A stretch of DNA of 10,839 nt from Eubacterium sp. (GCA_017543415.1 JAFYGD010000061.1:1-10839), one strand, 5' to 3'; positions 1-6,492 are shown, numbered from the stretch's first letter. Program-made: numbers and translations. Notes: generated by a model not told the origin, from the sequence alone.

Positions 1-398
1 AGTCAGGTGATGAGGACGATGCCGAGTACATTGACGATAAACTCGTTGAATACAACTGGTCACAGGTGCCTGCTGTACATGACTTTGAATGGTTCGGAAG
101 GAAGATTCAGGGCGATAACGACGAACTGGTAGCCGCCGGCTTTGCGGGTGTGAACTTCTGGAACATCGCATTTATTGAAATGCTGTGGGTGGATGAGACT
201 TACCGCAATCAGGGTATAGGTTCCTGTCTCCTTTCGGATATCGAGCAGGAAGCGAAGAAAAACGGCGCTTGTATTGTGATGATTGATGCTCGCGACTGGA
301 ATGTTGACTTCTTTAAGAAACTTGGCTATACGGTGTACTGCACGCTCGAAGATTACCCGTATGGATACAGCAAGTACAAATTGCAAAAACAGCTTTGA
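1..398 (+). CDS. GNAT family N-acetyltransferase (5' end missing)
   Basis: The reading frame is open from the first base of the window (frame starting at position 3) to TGA at 396-398, so the gene begins upstream and about 131 C-terminal codons are visible. The GNAT acetyl-CoA binding motif A (R-x-x-G-x-G) is seen as RNQGIG, preceded by the beta-strand segment EMLWVDETY and followed by a helix. A typical GNAT C-terminus follows: FFKKLGY, then a YPYGYSKYKL tail resembling the YPxGHxxYxL ending of a common uncharacterised GNAT subfamily. Proteins of this fold transfer an acetyl group from acetyl-CoA to an amine; the substrate here cannot be told. A GTG at 66 is in frame, but the upstream sequence reads as normal protein (acidic SGDEDDAEYIDD stretch), so it is not the start. 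The gene converges on the transporter gene and ends just before a strong inverted repeat. The family call is secure; the function is not. Confidence 0.85.
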   Translation, partial: SGDEDDAEYIDDKLVEYNWSQVPAVHDFEWFGRKIQGDNDELVAAGFAGVNFWNIAFIEMLWVDETYRNQGIGSCLLSDIEQEAKKNGACIVMIDARDWNVDFFKKLGYTVYCTLEDYPYGYSKYKLQKQL

Positions 399-436
399 GC
401 AGGCAGGCACGGTAACTTCTGATTTGTTGAGACAAT

Positions 437-476
437 TAAAGAAAGTGGCTGAGTATCAACTCAGCCACTTTCTTTA
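437..476. terminator. Perfect 18-bp inverted repeat, probable bidirectional terminator
   Basis: Positions 437-454 and 459-476 are perfectly complementary (18 bp) around a 4-nt ATCA loop. The outer part of the stem is A-rich on the left and T-rich on the right (CTTTCTTTA), so each strand has a T-rich 3' flank. It lies between the convergent GNAT (stop at 398) and transporter (stop at 506) genes, the expected place for a shared Rho-independent terminator. The T tracts are broken by C, so efficiency is uncertain in either direction. Confidence 0.85.
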
Positions 477-477
477 T

Positions 478-507
478 GACGGGCACCCCGTCGCCGTCTT
501 TTTTTTT
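478..507 (+). terminator. Second, weaker + strand hairpin followed by nine T
   Basis: GACGGG (478-483) can pair with CCCGTC (487-492). Alternatively GACGG (478-482) can pair with CCGTC (494-498), which sits directly before an uninterrupted run of nine T (499-507). This gives the classical stem plus U tract on the + strand, right after the 437-476 hairpin, as a back-up terminator for the GNAT transcript. The T run overlaps the last bases of the converging transporter gene. The stem is short, so this is only moderately supported. Confidence 0.5.
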
Positions 508-1897
508 ATTGCCTGTGTTCAACTATATATTCGTGAACCTTATCTGCAAGCTCTCCGTGGAGCTTGTATTTTTTTGTAAATACAATCAGCGAAAGCGTTA
601 CAAGCACCGCGGGAGCGCCGAAGCAGATAATGCCGATAGCTGTTTTTGTAACATCGTTTATTTGCTTCGTTGCCGATGTAATCTGGCTGTTGTAGTTTAC
701 CATTGCAAGTCCGCCGAAAAGGATAACCGTCTGAATGGTGTAAGCCATCTTCTGTAAAAAGCCCTTCATTGAGAAGGTAATGCTCTCGTTTCTTTCGCCG
801 TTCTTGTATTCGCCGTAGTCAACTATATCCGCAAGGAATACCGTCTGTGAAACGAACATTGAAGCAATTCCCGTTGAAGAAAGAATATAAGCAATATCAA
901 GCGCAATCGTAATCTTAAGTACGGGTCCGAAGATATACATAAGAATATAGCCCGCTATGGTCGTGCAAAGCGAAATCTGGTAAATTCTCTTTTTGCTGAA
1001 CCACTTTGAAAGCACCGGAATAACAAGAAGTCCGAGCACGGAGCCCGCAGCGCCGATTGTCTGGAAAAGCGACTGTGCCTTAGGCTGACCGAGAACATCG
1101 GAAAAATAGTATACAGCAGTTCCGCTTGTAAGGTACCAGCCTGCGTTTGAAAGCATCGCAAACAGCATAAATACCAGAAGCTGGTCGTTACTTTTAAGAA
1201 CCGTAAATATCTTTTTAAATGAGAACTTTGTTTTTTCGCCGTAAACAACGTTCTTTTCTTTTGTTGAAAGCACGCAAATGAGTGAGAATAAAACAAGGCA
1301 GATGCCGAGTATTCCCGCCCAGCGTGAAAATCCGCTTGCGCTGTAGCCCTTGTCGGTTGTAATACCCGATGAAAGCATGGGGAGAATTATCGGGGTTGCA
1401 ATAGTGATAATGCCCTGTCCCATACCGGAAAACGTTCTTGCAACCGTGGAAACCATGTTCCTGTCCTTCGGGTCGCTTGTGAAAGAGGGAACCATTGACC
1501 AGTAGGGAATGTCCGCCATTGTGTTCGTCATACCCCAAAGGATATACATAACAGCTATATAAATATAAAGCGGAAGCCCCTTCATCCCAAAGCTTGTAAA
1601 TAACAGGAAAAGAACAACAGCGTTTGCGGCAGCGCCTATAAGTATCCATGGGCGGTATTTGCCGAATTTCGTTCTCGTGTTGTCAACTATCGTTCCCATC
1701 ATCGGGTCGTTAATTCCGTCCCAGATTCTCGCTATCGGGGTAAGCAAAAGCAAAAACGCCTCTTTAAGACCGAGTACCGAGGAAAGATAGTAGCTCAGGA
1801 AGGAATAAAACATTCCGTAGCTTAAATCAAGCCCGACGGCGCCTACGCCGTAAAAAATTTTTTCGCGCCAGGTGGTTTTTTGTTCCATTGCGTTCAT
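506..1897 (-). CDS. MelB-type GPH family sugar:cation symporter
   Basis: 463-aa polytopic membrane protein of the glycoside-pentoside-hexuronide:cation symporter family (MFS superfamily, 12 expected membrane segments), importing a glycoside or related sugar with Na+ or H+. It aligns by eye with E. coli MelB at a constant offset of +5. D24 corresponds to MelB D19; D60 and D64 in the WDGINDPMMG motif to D55 and D59; T126 and D129 in the TNTMADIPYW segment to T121 and D124. The FGKYRPWIL loop motif and the later ADIVDYGEY motif are also present. The cation and sugar sites therefore look intact, but the substrate cannot be read. Two starts are possible, ATG at 1897 and ATG at 1888 (residue 4). 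The only purine-rich element, GTGAG, is adjacent to the first and 9 nt before the second, so the shorter 460-aa form is at least as likely. It is transcribed divergently from the dcw operon as a single gene, ending at a shared terminator. Confidence 0.92.
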   Translation of the reverse strand: MNAMEQKTTWREKIFYGVGAVGLDLSYGMFYSFLSYYLSSVLGLKEAFLLLLTPIARIWDGINDPMMGTIVDNTRTKFGKYRPWILIGAAANAVVLFLLFTSFGMKGLPLYIYIAVMYILWGMTNTMADIPYWSMVPSFTSDPKDRNMVSTVARTFSGMGQGIITIATPIILPMLSSGITTDKGYSASGFSRWAGILGICLVLFSLICVLSTKEKNVVYGEKTKFSFKKIFTVLKSNDQLLVFMLFAMLSNAGWYLTSGTAVYYFSDVLGQPKAQSLFQTIGAAGSVLGLLVIPVLSKWFSKKRIYQISLCTTIAGYILMYIFGPVLKITIALDIAYILSSTGIASMFVSQTVFLADIVDYGEYKNGERNESITFSMKGFLQKMAYTIQTVILFGGLAMVNYNSQITSATKQINDVTKTAIGIICFGAPAVLVTLSLIVFTKKYKLHGELADKVHEYIVEHRQ

Positions 1898-1923
1898 CTC
1901 ACTTTTTGTGTTAGGTTTTTAAC

Positions 1924-1952
1924 ATTATACCACAGATTGTGTAAGAACACAA
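1924..1952 (-). promoter_or_regulatory. Promoter of the transporter gene (sigma-A type)
   Basis: Read on the - strand, a -35 box TTGTGT (1947-1952) is followed by a 17-bp spacer and a perfect -10 box TATAAT (1924-1929). The distance from the -10 box to the ATG at 1897 leaves a short leader of roughly 20 nt. A second, weaker candidate (TTGTAA at 1976-1981, 17 bp, TAAAAT at 1953-1958) lies just upstream in the same direction. The exact -10 box and ideal spacing support the first. Confidence 0.65.
1937..1952. promoter_or_regulatory. Inverted repeat in the transporter promoter, possible operator
   Basis: TTGTGT (1937-1942) and ACACAA (1947-1952) form a 6-bp inverted repeat with a 4-bp AAGA centre. 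It covers the proposed -35 box and part of the spacer of the transporter promoter. That position would suit a dimeric repressor such as a sugar-responsive regulator. No regulator gene is in the window and the repeat is short, so this is inference. Confidence 0.3.
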
Positions 1953-2013
1953 ATTTTATAAAAATAACAAAAGTGTTACAAAATTTACAATTCGGAACCA
2001 AAAAAATATTTGC

Positions 2014-2042
2014 TTGACTTTACTATAATATCCCTATATAAT
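2014..2042 (+). promoter_or_regulatory. Promoter of the mraZ/dcw operon (sigma-A type)
   Basis: TTGACT (2014-2019), a 17-bp spacer and TATAAT (2037-2042) make an 11-of-12 match to the sigma-70/sigma-A consensus. The expected transcription start is near 2049, giving an mraZ leader of about 105 nt. No other comparably good promoter is seen before any later + strand gene, so it probably drives the whole mraZ-to-murG series. Confidence 0.85.
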
Positions 2043-2051
2043 ATAGCTATG

Positions 2052-2119
2052 TGGTGAGCAATCCCATAAAAGTACATACAAATCCCATAAATTTTGAGTG
2101 GGATTTGTACTTTTCACCA
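2052..2119 (+). promoter_or_regulatory. Structured mraZ leader with competing hairpin arms
   Basis: CAAATCCCA (2079-2087) pairs with TGGGATTTG (2099-2107) around an 11-nt loop, or with two further pairs as an 11-bp stem (2077-2087/2099-2109). The stem can continue past a small bulge by AAAAGTA (2068-2074) with TACTTTT (2108-2114) and by TGGTG (2052-2056) with CACCA (2115-2119). AATCCCATAAA occurs twice (2060-2070 and 2081-2091), exactly 21 bp apart, so the first copy can also pair with the same right arm through 7 bp. The element occupies almost the whole leader from the predicted transcript start and is followed by U-rich sequence. Attenuation, an RNA switch or a protein operator are possible. 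The pairing is seen directly; any function is inferred. It matches no leader family I can name. Confidence 0.55.
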
Positions 2120-2132
2120 TTTTTAACCATTT
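2113..2132 (-). repeat. Two tandem 10-bp repeats, possible MraZ operator
   Basis: On the - strand, AAATGGTTAA (2132-2123) is followed directly by AAATGGTGAA (2122-2113), identical at 9 of 10 positions. MraZ proteins are known to bind short G-rich direct repeats with about one helical turn between them near their own promoter (TGGGN units 10 bp apart in E. coli). The period and position suit such a site, but the repeats are in the leader just before the Shine-Dalgarno and read on the opposite strand. The assignment is tentative. Confidence 0.35.
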
Positions 2133-2153
2133 CTTTGAAAGGAGGAGAGCCAA

Positions 2154-2591
2154 GTGGAAGAATATTTCGTAGGCCATAAAAAGCATAAAATTGACGCCAA
2201 AGGCAGAATATCAATCCCCGCAAATATGCGCAGCGGTCTCGGCAGCGAATTTATCGCGTCCCGCGGCTTCGGCAAGTGCCTTGCTCTCTATCCTATGGAG
2301 GAATGGAACGTGTTTATGCAGAAGATACACGATACCGTAAACCAGAAGGACAGAAAGCAGCTTGAATTCTTCTTCTCCGCCAATGCAGAAAAGGTAAGCC
2401 TTGACGGACAGGGAAGGCTCCTTCTCAACGAGGAGAACAGAAAATGGGCAAAGCTTGATTCAGCGGACGAGGCAGAGGTTTTCGGTAACAACAAGCGAAT
2501 TGAAATCTGGAACTGCGAGCTCTTCGGCGAACAGCTTAACGCTATTGAGTATCAGGCAGTTGAGGATATTCTTGACGAATATGGAATTTAA
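2154..2591 (+). CDS. mraZ: Transcriptional regulator MraZ
   Basis: 145 residues, the usual MraZ length. MraZ is a DNA-binding, ring-forming protein of the AbrB/SpoVT superfamily that represses its own dcw operon. Both family signature motifs (DxxxR) are intact: D14-A-K-G-R18 in the first half-domain and D84-G-Q-G-R88 in the second. The typical YPMEEW (46-51), FFFSA (72-76) and RIEIW segments are also present. The start is GTG at 2154, set by a full AAGGAGG Shine-Dalgarno with GGAGG at 2141-2145 and 8 nt spacing. It is the first gene behind a strong promoter and a structured leader, and rsmH starts inside its 3' end. The start region itself (AAGTGGAAG, 2152-2160) is G-rich and loosely resembles an MraZ box, so autoregulatory binding near here is plausible but not shown. 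Confidence 0.96.
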   Translation: MEEYFVGHKKHKIDAKGRISIPANMRSGLGSEFIASRGFGKCLALYPMEEWNVFMQKIHDTVNQKDRKQLEFFFSANAEKVSLDGQGRLLLNEENRKWAKLDSADEAEVFGNNKRIEIWNCELFGEQLNAIEYQAVEDILDEYGI

Positions 2592-3495
2592 CCATAAAAG
2601 CGTTCTGTTTGATGAGGCAATAGACTCACTCAATATAGATAGTAATAAAATAATAGCAGACGGTACCGCAGGCGGCGGAGGCCATTCAAGGGAAATTGCA
2701 AAGCGTGCAAAAAAGCTTATCGCAATTGACCAGGACCCTGACGCAATTAAAGTGCTTACCGAAAGGCTCGGCTGCTTTGATAATGTAATAATTGTTCAGA
2801 ACAATTTTGAAAACATTAAGTCAATCGTCAGCGAAAATAGTCCGGAGGGTATCGACGGGCTGCTGCTTGACCTCGGCGTAAGCTCGTTTCAGCTTGATAA
2901 CGGCGAACGCGGCTTTTCCTATCATAAGGACGCGCCGCTCGATATGCGAATGAGCAAAAGCGGCTTAAGCGCAGCTGATGTTGTAAATACCTATACCGAG
3001 GACGAGCTTTCCGAAATCCTTTTCCGCTACGGTGAGGAAAAGTTTGCAAGAAGAATTGCAAAAAACATTGTTGAAGCAAGGGCGGACAAGCCCGTAGAAA
3101 CAACGTTTGAGCTTGTTGAACTTATAAAAAAAGCATATCCCAATAAGGCTATGCGTGATTCGCATCCGGCAAGGAAAACCTTTCAGGCAATAAGAATTGA
3201 AGTTAATGCAGAGCTTGAAAGGCTCGGCAAAACCCTTGACGATGCAATAGAATGTTTAAACCCCGGCGGACGTATTTCGGTAATTACCTTTCATTCGCTT
3301 GAGGACAGAATAGTTAAGGAAACCTTTGCAAGGTGGGCTAATCCCTGTACTTGCCCCAAGGAATTTCCCGTATGTGTTTGCGGCAAAAAGCCGCTCGGCA
3401 AAATGCCGTTTAAATCAAAAGCGCCAACCGAAGCGGAGCTTAAGGATAATCCGAGAGCCCGTTCCTCAAGGCTCAGGTGCTTTGAAAAATTCTGA
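2581..3495 (+). CDS. rsmH: 16S rRNA (cytosine-1402-N4)-methyltransferase RsmH
   Basis: 304 residues, close to E. coli RsmH (MraW, 313). The enzyme methylates N4 of C1402 in the ribosomal P site using S-adenosylmethionine. Visible motifs are DGTAGGGGH (27-35, SAM-binding motif I), AIDQDPDA (48-55), LLLDLGVSSFQLD (94-106) and the ARSSRLR near the C-terminus. The frame stays open back into mraZ, but homology begins at the ATG at 2581 (EFNHKSVL, the usual RsmH N-terminus), which overlaps the mraZ stop by 11 bp. No strong Shine-Dalgarno is present (GAGGAT 13 nt upstream), so translational coupling to mraZ is likely. A Cys cluster C256-x-C258-x6-C265-x-C267 lies in the C-terminal part. I recall it from other clostridial RsmH proteins; it looks like a metal knuckle, though a metal is not proven. 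Confidence 0.97.
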   Translation: MEFNHKSVLFDEAIDSLNIDSNKIIADGTAGGGGHSREIAKRAKKLIAIDQDPDAIKVLTERLGCFDNVIIVQNNFENIKSIVSENSPEGIDGLLLDLGVSSFQLDNGERGFSYHKDAPLDMRMSKSGLSAADVVNTYTEDELSEILFRYGEEKFARRIAKNIVEARADKPVETTFELVELIKKAYPNKAMRDSHPARKTFQAIRIEVNAELERLGKTLDDAIECLNPGGRISVITFHSLEDRIVKETFARWANPCTCPKEFPVCVCGKKPLGKMPFKSKAPTEAELKDNPRARSSRLRCFEKF

Positions 3496-3512
3496 AGAGA
3501 GGAGGAATAGCT

Positions 3513-4073
3513 GTGACAAATACTAACGATTTCAGGCGTTATTCTTATCAGAACGACCCCGCAACCCTTATCAGCGCGTTTACTTATACCCGCGGCTCAC
3601 AGGCGCCGAAGGTAAGACCTCAGCCCGAGGAACGTGAAAACGAAATCAGAGTACGCGAAGGTAAAGGCATTAAAAGCAAAACGGAGCTCAGAGCGGACCA
3701 GAAAAAGTCCTTCTTAATGATGCTCAGAATTATCGCAGTTGCACTCCTTTGCTTCTTTATGGTAGGCATAGTAATCAACTCCTTTGCGCTTAAAAATCAG
3801 CTTACCCGTGAAATCGCTTCACAGGAAATCGCTGTAGCCAACGCGCAGAGCGAATATATTTCTCTTCAGGCAGAGCTTAACTCTCTCGTTTCAATCAGTA
3901 TGATTGATAAGTACGCGGTTGAGGAGCTCGGAATGACTAAGGTTAAGTCAAACCAGATTCAGTATATGGACGTTGAAGCGTTCAAAGCCAAAAGGGAGCA
4001 GAGCCTCTCAAAGCAAAGGGATGTAGACGGCGGTTTAAAGAATTTAAAGAATAAACTTAAAGGTCATAATTAA
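3513..4073 (+). CDS. ftsL: Cell division protein FtsL-like, bitopic coiled-coil
   Basis: 186-residue predicted single-pass membrane protein in the FtsL position. A charged N-terminal cytoplasmic part (about 1-66) precedes one hydrophobic segment (about 67-92) and an extracytoplasmic coiled-coil-like region (about 93-128). A short conserved block follows (MIDKYAVEELGMTKVKSNQIQYMDV region), as in FtsL/DivIC proteins, then a basic tail. FtsL with DivIC/FtsB and DivIB/FtsQ forms the scaffold that activates FtsW and the septal PBP. The start is GTG at 3513 with GGAGG at 3501-3505 (7 nt), 17 nt after rsmH. The protein is longer than typical FtsL (about 100-120 residues), mainly through its N-terminal tail. 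Sequence conservation in this family is low, so the call rests on topology, the C-terminal block and gene order. Confidence 0.85.
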   Translation: MTNTNDFRRYSYQNDPATLISAFTYTRGSQAPKVRPQPEERENEIRVREGKGIKSKTELRADQKKSFLMMLRIIAVALLCFFMVGIVINSFALKNQLTREIASQEIAVANAQSEYISLQAELNSLVSISMIDKYAVEELGMTKVKSNQIQYMDVEAFKAKREQSLSKQRDVDGGLKNLKNKLKGHN

Positions 4074-4097
4074 CTTTATAATGCGTATGTATTCTAT

Positions 4098-4134
4098 GAG
4101 AGTTTGTCTGTTTCTCCATTTTCGGCAAACTCTC
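4098..4134 (+). repeat. Intergenic hairpin between ftsL and the PBP gene
   Basis: GAGAGTTTG (4098-4106) and CAAACTCTC (4126-4134) form a perfect 9-bp stem, extendable by U-G and C-G pairs, around a loop of about 19 nt. It fills much of the 101-nt gap between the ftsL stop and the PBP start, the largest gap inside the operon. No T tract follows, so it is not a standard terminator. An RNA processing or stabilising hairpin is possible. Confidence 0.5.
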
Positions 4135-4164
4135 TATCGTGATATTATGGGGAAAAAGGAAAGT

Positions 4165-4169
4165 AGGTG
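4165..4169 (+). promoter_or_regulatory. Shine-Dalgarno that decides the PBP start
   Basis: AGGTG lies 5 nt before the GTG at 4175. The same AGGTGTT heptamer with the same 5-nt spacing precedes murE (6483) and ftsW (9001). AGGTG pairs with the 5' side of the anti-Shine-Dalgarno (as part of AGGAGGTG). This supports GTG 4175 over the upstream in-frame GTG at 4139, which has no ribosome binding site and lies just 3' of the 4098-4134 hairpin. Confidence 0.7.
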
Positions 4170-4174
4170 TTAAA

Positions 4175-6484
4175 GTGAAAAAGAAGAACTACAGGCTCGG
4201 AATGTTAAGAAGAATTTATATTCTTGCCATCGTTTTGGTGTTTCTTTTTACCTTTGACGCCGCAAGAATTCTTTACCTTCAGACGGTAAGGGGAGACGAG
4301 CTTGCAGCCAAGGCTGACAGCCAGCAGCTCTCGGATACGGAGGTTTCCGCAATGAGGGGAACTATCTATGACGATGAGGGCAATATTCTTGCACAATCCG
4401 CAACGGTTTGGAATATTTACCTTGACCCTTCAAATATAGAAAACGAAGATACCCGTAACTTTATCGTTGATAATCTTGCTTCAATTCTTAAGCTTGACGA
4501 TAAGGGAAAGAAAGAGCTTTACGAAAAATCGCAAAAGCAAACCAGATATGTAGTTGTAGCGGAAAAGGTTGAAAACGCCGTAAAAGAGGAAATATCCGCA
4601 TTTAAAGCAGATAAAAACAATAAAAAATATAAGCTTTCAACCATTATCGGTACCGAACAGGCAACAAGGCGTTATTATCCTTACGGCGATTTTGCTTCGT
4701 CAACGCTCGGCTTTGTCGGCGGTGATAATCAGGGCCTCAGCGGTATTGAAGCTTACTACGACGAACAGCTGACCGGCACGAACGGAAGAATAGTAACCGT
4801 AAAGGACGCTAACGGAAGAAAACTGCCGACAGATTATGTAACCTCCGTTGACCCCGTTGACGGAAACTCAATTACCCTTACTCTTAACCAGACTATTCAG
4901 TACTATCTTGAAAAGGGACTTCGCCAGACTATGGAGGAGTATAACTGCAAGGGCGCTTACGGCGTAGTTATGGACTGTAACACGGGCGCCGTGCTTGCTA
5001 TGAGCTCGCTTCCCGACTTTAACTGTAACGAGCCTTATAAAATTACAAACGATAAGTTTATCAAATCCTTCAAAATAAAGGTAAAAGAGGAAAAGGAAAA
5101 AGAATTTGACCGTCTTAAAAAGAAGGGCGAAAGCACAAAGGATATAGACCTTTCCGATAAAGCGATAAGCAGGGAAGCTGAAAGCAGGGCTATTCAGAAC
5201 CAGTGGCGTAATTTCACCGTTTCGGATACTTACGTTCCCGGCTCGGTATTCAAAACCTTTATGTCCTGCGCCGCGCTTGAAGAAAATGTTGTAAATCTTG
5301 ATACAAGCTATACTTGTACGGGTTCAATCCACGTTGCGGATTATGTTATGAAATGTCATAACCATGACGGCCACGGAACGCAGAATTTAACGCAGGGACT
5401 TATGAATTCCTGTAACCCGTTCTTTATCACAATCGGTCAAAGGCTCGGCGTGCACAACTATTTCAAGTATTTTGAAGCCTTTGGCTTTACACAGAGAACC
5501 GGCATTGACCTTCCCGGTGAAGCTACCTCACAGTACGTTCCCGAGGAAAAGTACGGTATTGTTGAGCTTTCTTCCGCCTCCTTCGGCCAGACAAACTCGC
5601 TTACCCCGATTCAGGTTTGTACGGGTATCTGCGCTATTGCAAACGGCGGAACGCTCCTTAAGCCCTATATCGTGTCCGAAATCAGGGACGCAAAGGGCAA
5701 CACCGTAAGCAAAACCGAAAAAACCGAGGTAAGGCGCGTTATCAGCGAAGAAACCTCTGAAAAAGTAAGAAAAATGATGAAAGCCGTTGTTGACGACGGT
5801 ACAGGTAAAAACGGCTATGTTGCAGGCTACAGCGTGGGCGGTAAAACGGGTACGTCAACCAAGCTCGGTGAAAGCGCTGAAGGCGAAAAGGATAAGTATA
5901 TCGTATCTTTTGCTGCAATCGCGCCGAGCGATAAGCCCGAAGTCGCAATGCTTATTCTCATCGACGAGCCCAACGAGGACCTCGGCGGCGGAGCGCTCTG
6001 TGCGCCTATTGCTGCCCAGGTTGTTGAACAGGCAATGATGGTACGCAATGTTGAACCTAAGTACGATGAGGAAGAGCTCAAAAAGCTTTCAATCGCAACT
6101 CCAAAGGTTATCGGCGAAACACCTGATTCCGCAAGTAAAATACTTGAGGAAAAAGACCTTAAATGCAGGGTAATCGGCAACGGTAAAACCGTTATCAGCC
6201 AGTCGCCTATAGCAGGCTCGGGCGTTCCTTCGGGCGGAACGGTAGTTGTTTATACCGAAAAGGATAAAAAGAAAACTGTTAAAGTACCGAACTTTATCGG
6301 CTTAACGGTAAGCGAAGCTAATTCAGCCGCTGCTGAAGCAGGGCTCAATATAGAAATAAAGGGTAACAACCTTTCCCAGTCAACCGTAGTTGCCTACAGG
6401 CAGTCAACCGAAAAGGGAACGGAGGTTGAAATAGGCTCGGTAGTTACCGTAACATTTAAAAACACTCGTTCAGTACTCGATTAG
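4175..6484 (+). CDS. PASTA-domain class B penicillin-binding protein (FtsI/SpoVD type)
   Basis: 769-residue membrane-anchored D,D-transpeptidase that crosslinks septal peptidoglycan with FtsW as partner. A basic N-terminus and one membrane anchor (about 14-35) precede a PBP dimerisation domain beginning with MRGTIYDDEGN, then the transpeptidase domain. Its three catalytic motifs are intact: S357-V-F-K360 (SxxK), S412-C-N414 (SxN) and K557-T-G559 (KTG). Two PASTA domains follow (about 640-702 and 703-766), which in other Gram-positives bind muropeptides or the enzyme itself. Between YKITNDK and the conserved QWRN segment is a Lys/Glu-rich insertion (about 295-338). The start is GTG at 4175, chosen by its ribosome binding site. 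In Bacillus both PbpB and SpoVD occupy this place; only one PBP is here, so it may be the vegetative FtsI, with SpoVD the closest domain match. A sporulation role cannot be judged. Confidence 0.93.
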   Translation: MKKKNYRLGMLRRIYILAIVLVFLFTFDAARILYLQTVRGDELAAKADSQQLSDTEVSAMRGTIYDDEGNILAQSATVWNIYLDPSNIENEDTRNFIVDNLASILKLDDKGKKELYEKSQKQTRYVVVAEKVENAVKEEISAFKADKNNKKYKLSTIIGTEQATRRYYPYGDFASSTLGFVGGDNQGLSGIEAYYDEQLTGTNGRIVTVKDANGRKLPTDYVTSVDPVDGNSITLTLNQTIQYYLEKGLRQTMEEYNCKGAYGVVMDCNTGAVLAMSSLPDFNCNEPYKITNDKFIKSFKIKVKEEKEKEFDRLKKKGESTKDIDLSDKAISREAESRAIQNQWRNFTVSDTYVPGSVFKTFMSCAALEENVVNLDTSYTCTGSIHVADYVMKCHNHDGHGTQNLTQGLMNSCNPFFITIGQRLGVHNYFKYFEAFGFTQRTGIDLPGEATSQYVPEEKYGIVELSSASFGQTNSLTPIQVCTGICAIANGGTLLKPYIVSEIRDAKGNTVSKTEKTEVRRVISEETSEKVRKMMKAVVDDGTGKNGYVAGYSVGGKTGTSTKLGESAEGEKDKYIVSFAAIAPSDKPEVAMLILIDEPNEDLGGGALCAPIAAQVVEQAMMVRNVEPKYDEEELKKLSIATPKVIGETPDSASKILEEKDLKCRVIGNGKTVISQSPIAGSGVPSGGTVVVYTEKDKKKTVKVPNFIGLTVSEANSAAAEAGLNIEIKGNNLSQSTVVAYRQSTEKGTEVEIGSVVTVTFKNTRSVLD

Positions 6485-6492
6485 GTGTTATT

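Noticed and set aside
66..68. GTG as the start of the GNAT gene
   Set aside because: The frame is open to the window edge with protein-like upstream codons, and no ribosome binding site precedes 66. The true start is outside the window.
60..410. Open frame antisense to the GNAT gene
   Set aside because: It mirrors a recognisable GNAT coding sequence, shows no known motif, and has no ribosome binding site that I can see.
2014..2029. TATAAT at 2024-2029 as the -10 box of the mraZ promoter
   Set aside because: It is only 4 bp from the TTGACT box. The TATAAT at 2037-2042 has the ideal 17-bp spacing.
2401..2580. Possible longer rsmH beginning inside mraZ
   Set aside because: The frame is open, but the first 60 residues are a frame-shifted reading of mraZ with no RsmH similarity. 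The family N-terminus begins at the ATG at 2581.
4077..4082. TATAAT in the ftsL-PBP gap as an internal promoter
   Set aside because: No recognisable -35 box lies 15-19 bp upstream and there is no extended -10 TG, so I do not annotate it as a promoter.
4139..4174. Upstream GTG start for the PBP
   Set aside because: No Shine-Dalgarno precedes it and it lies just 3' of the hairpin at 4098-4134. GTG 4175 has an AGGTG at 5 nt and gives the usual basic N-terminus.
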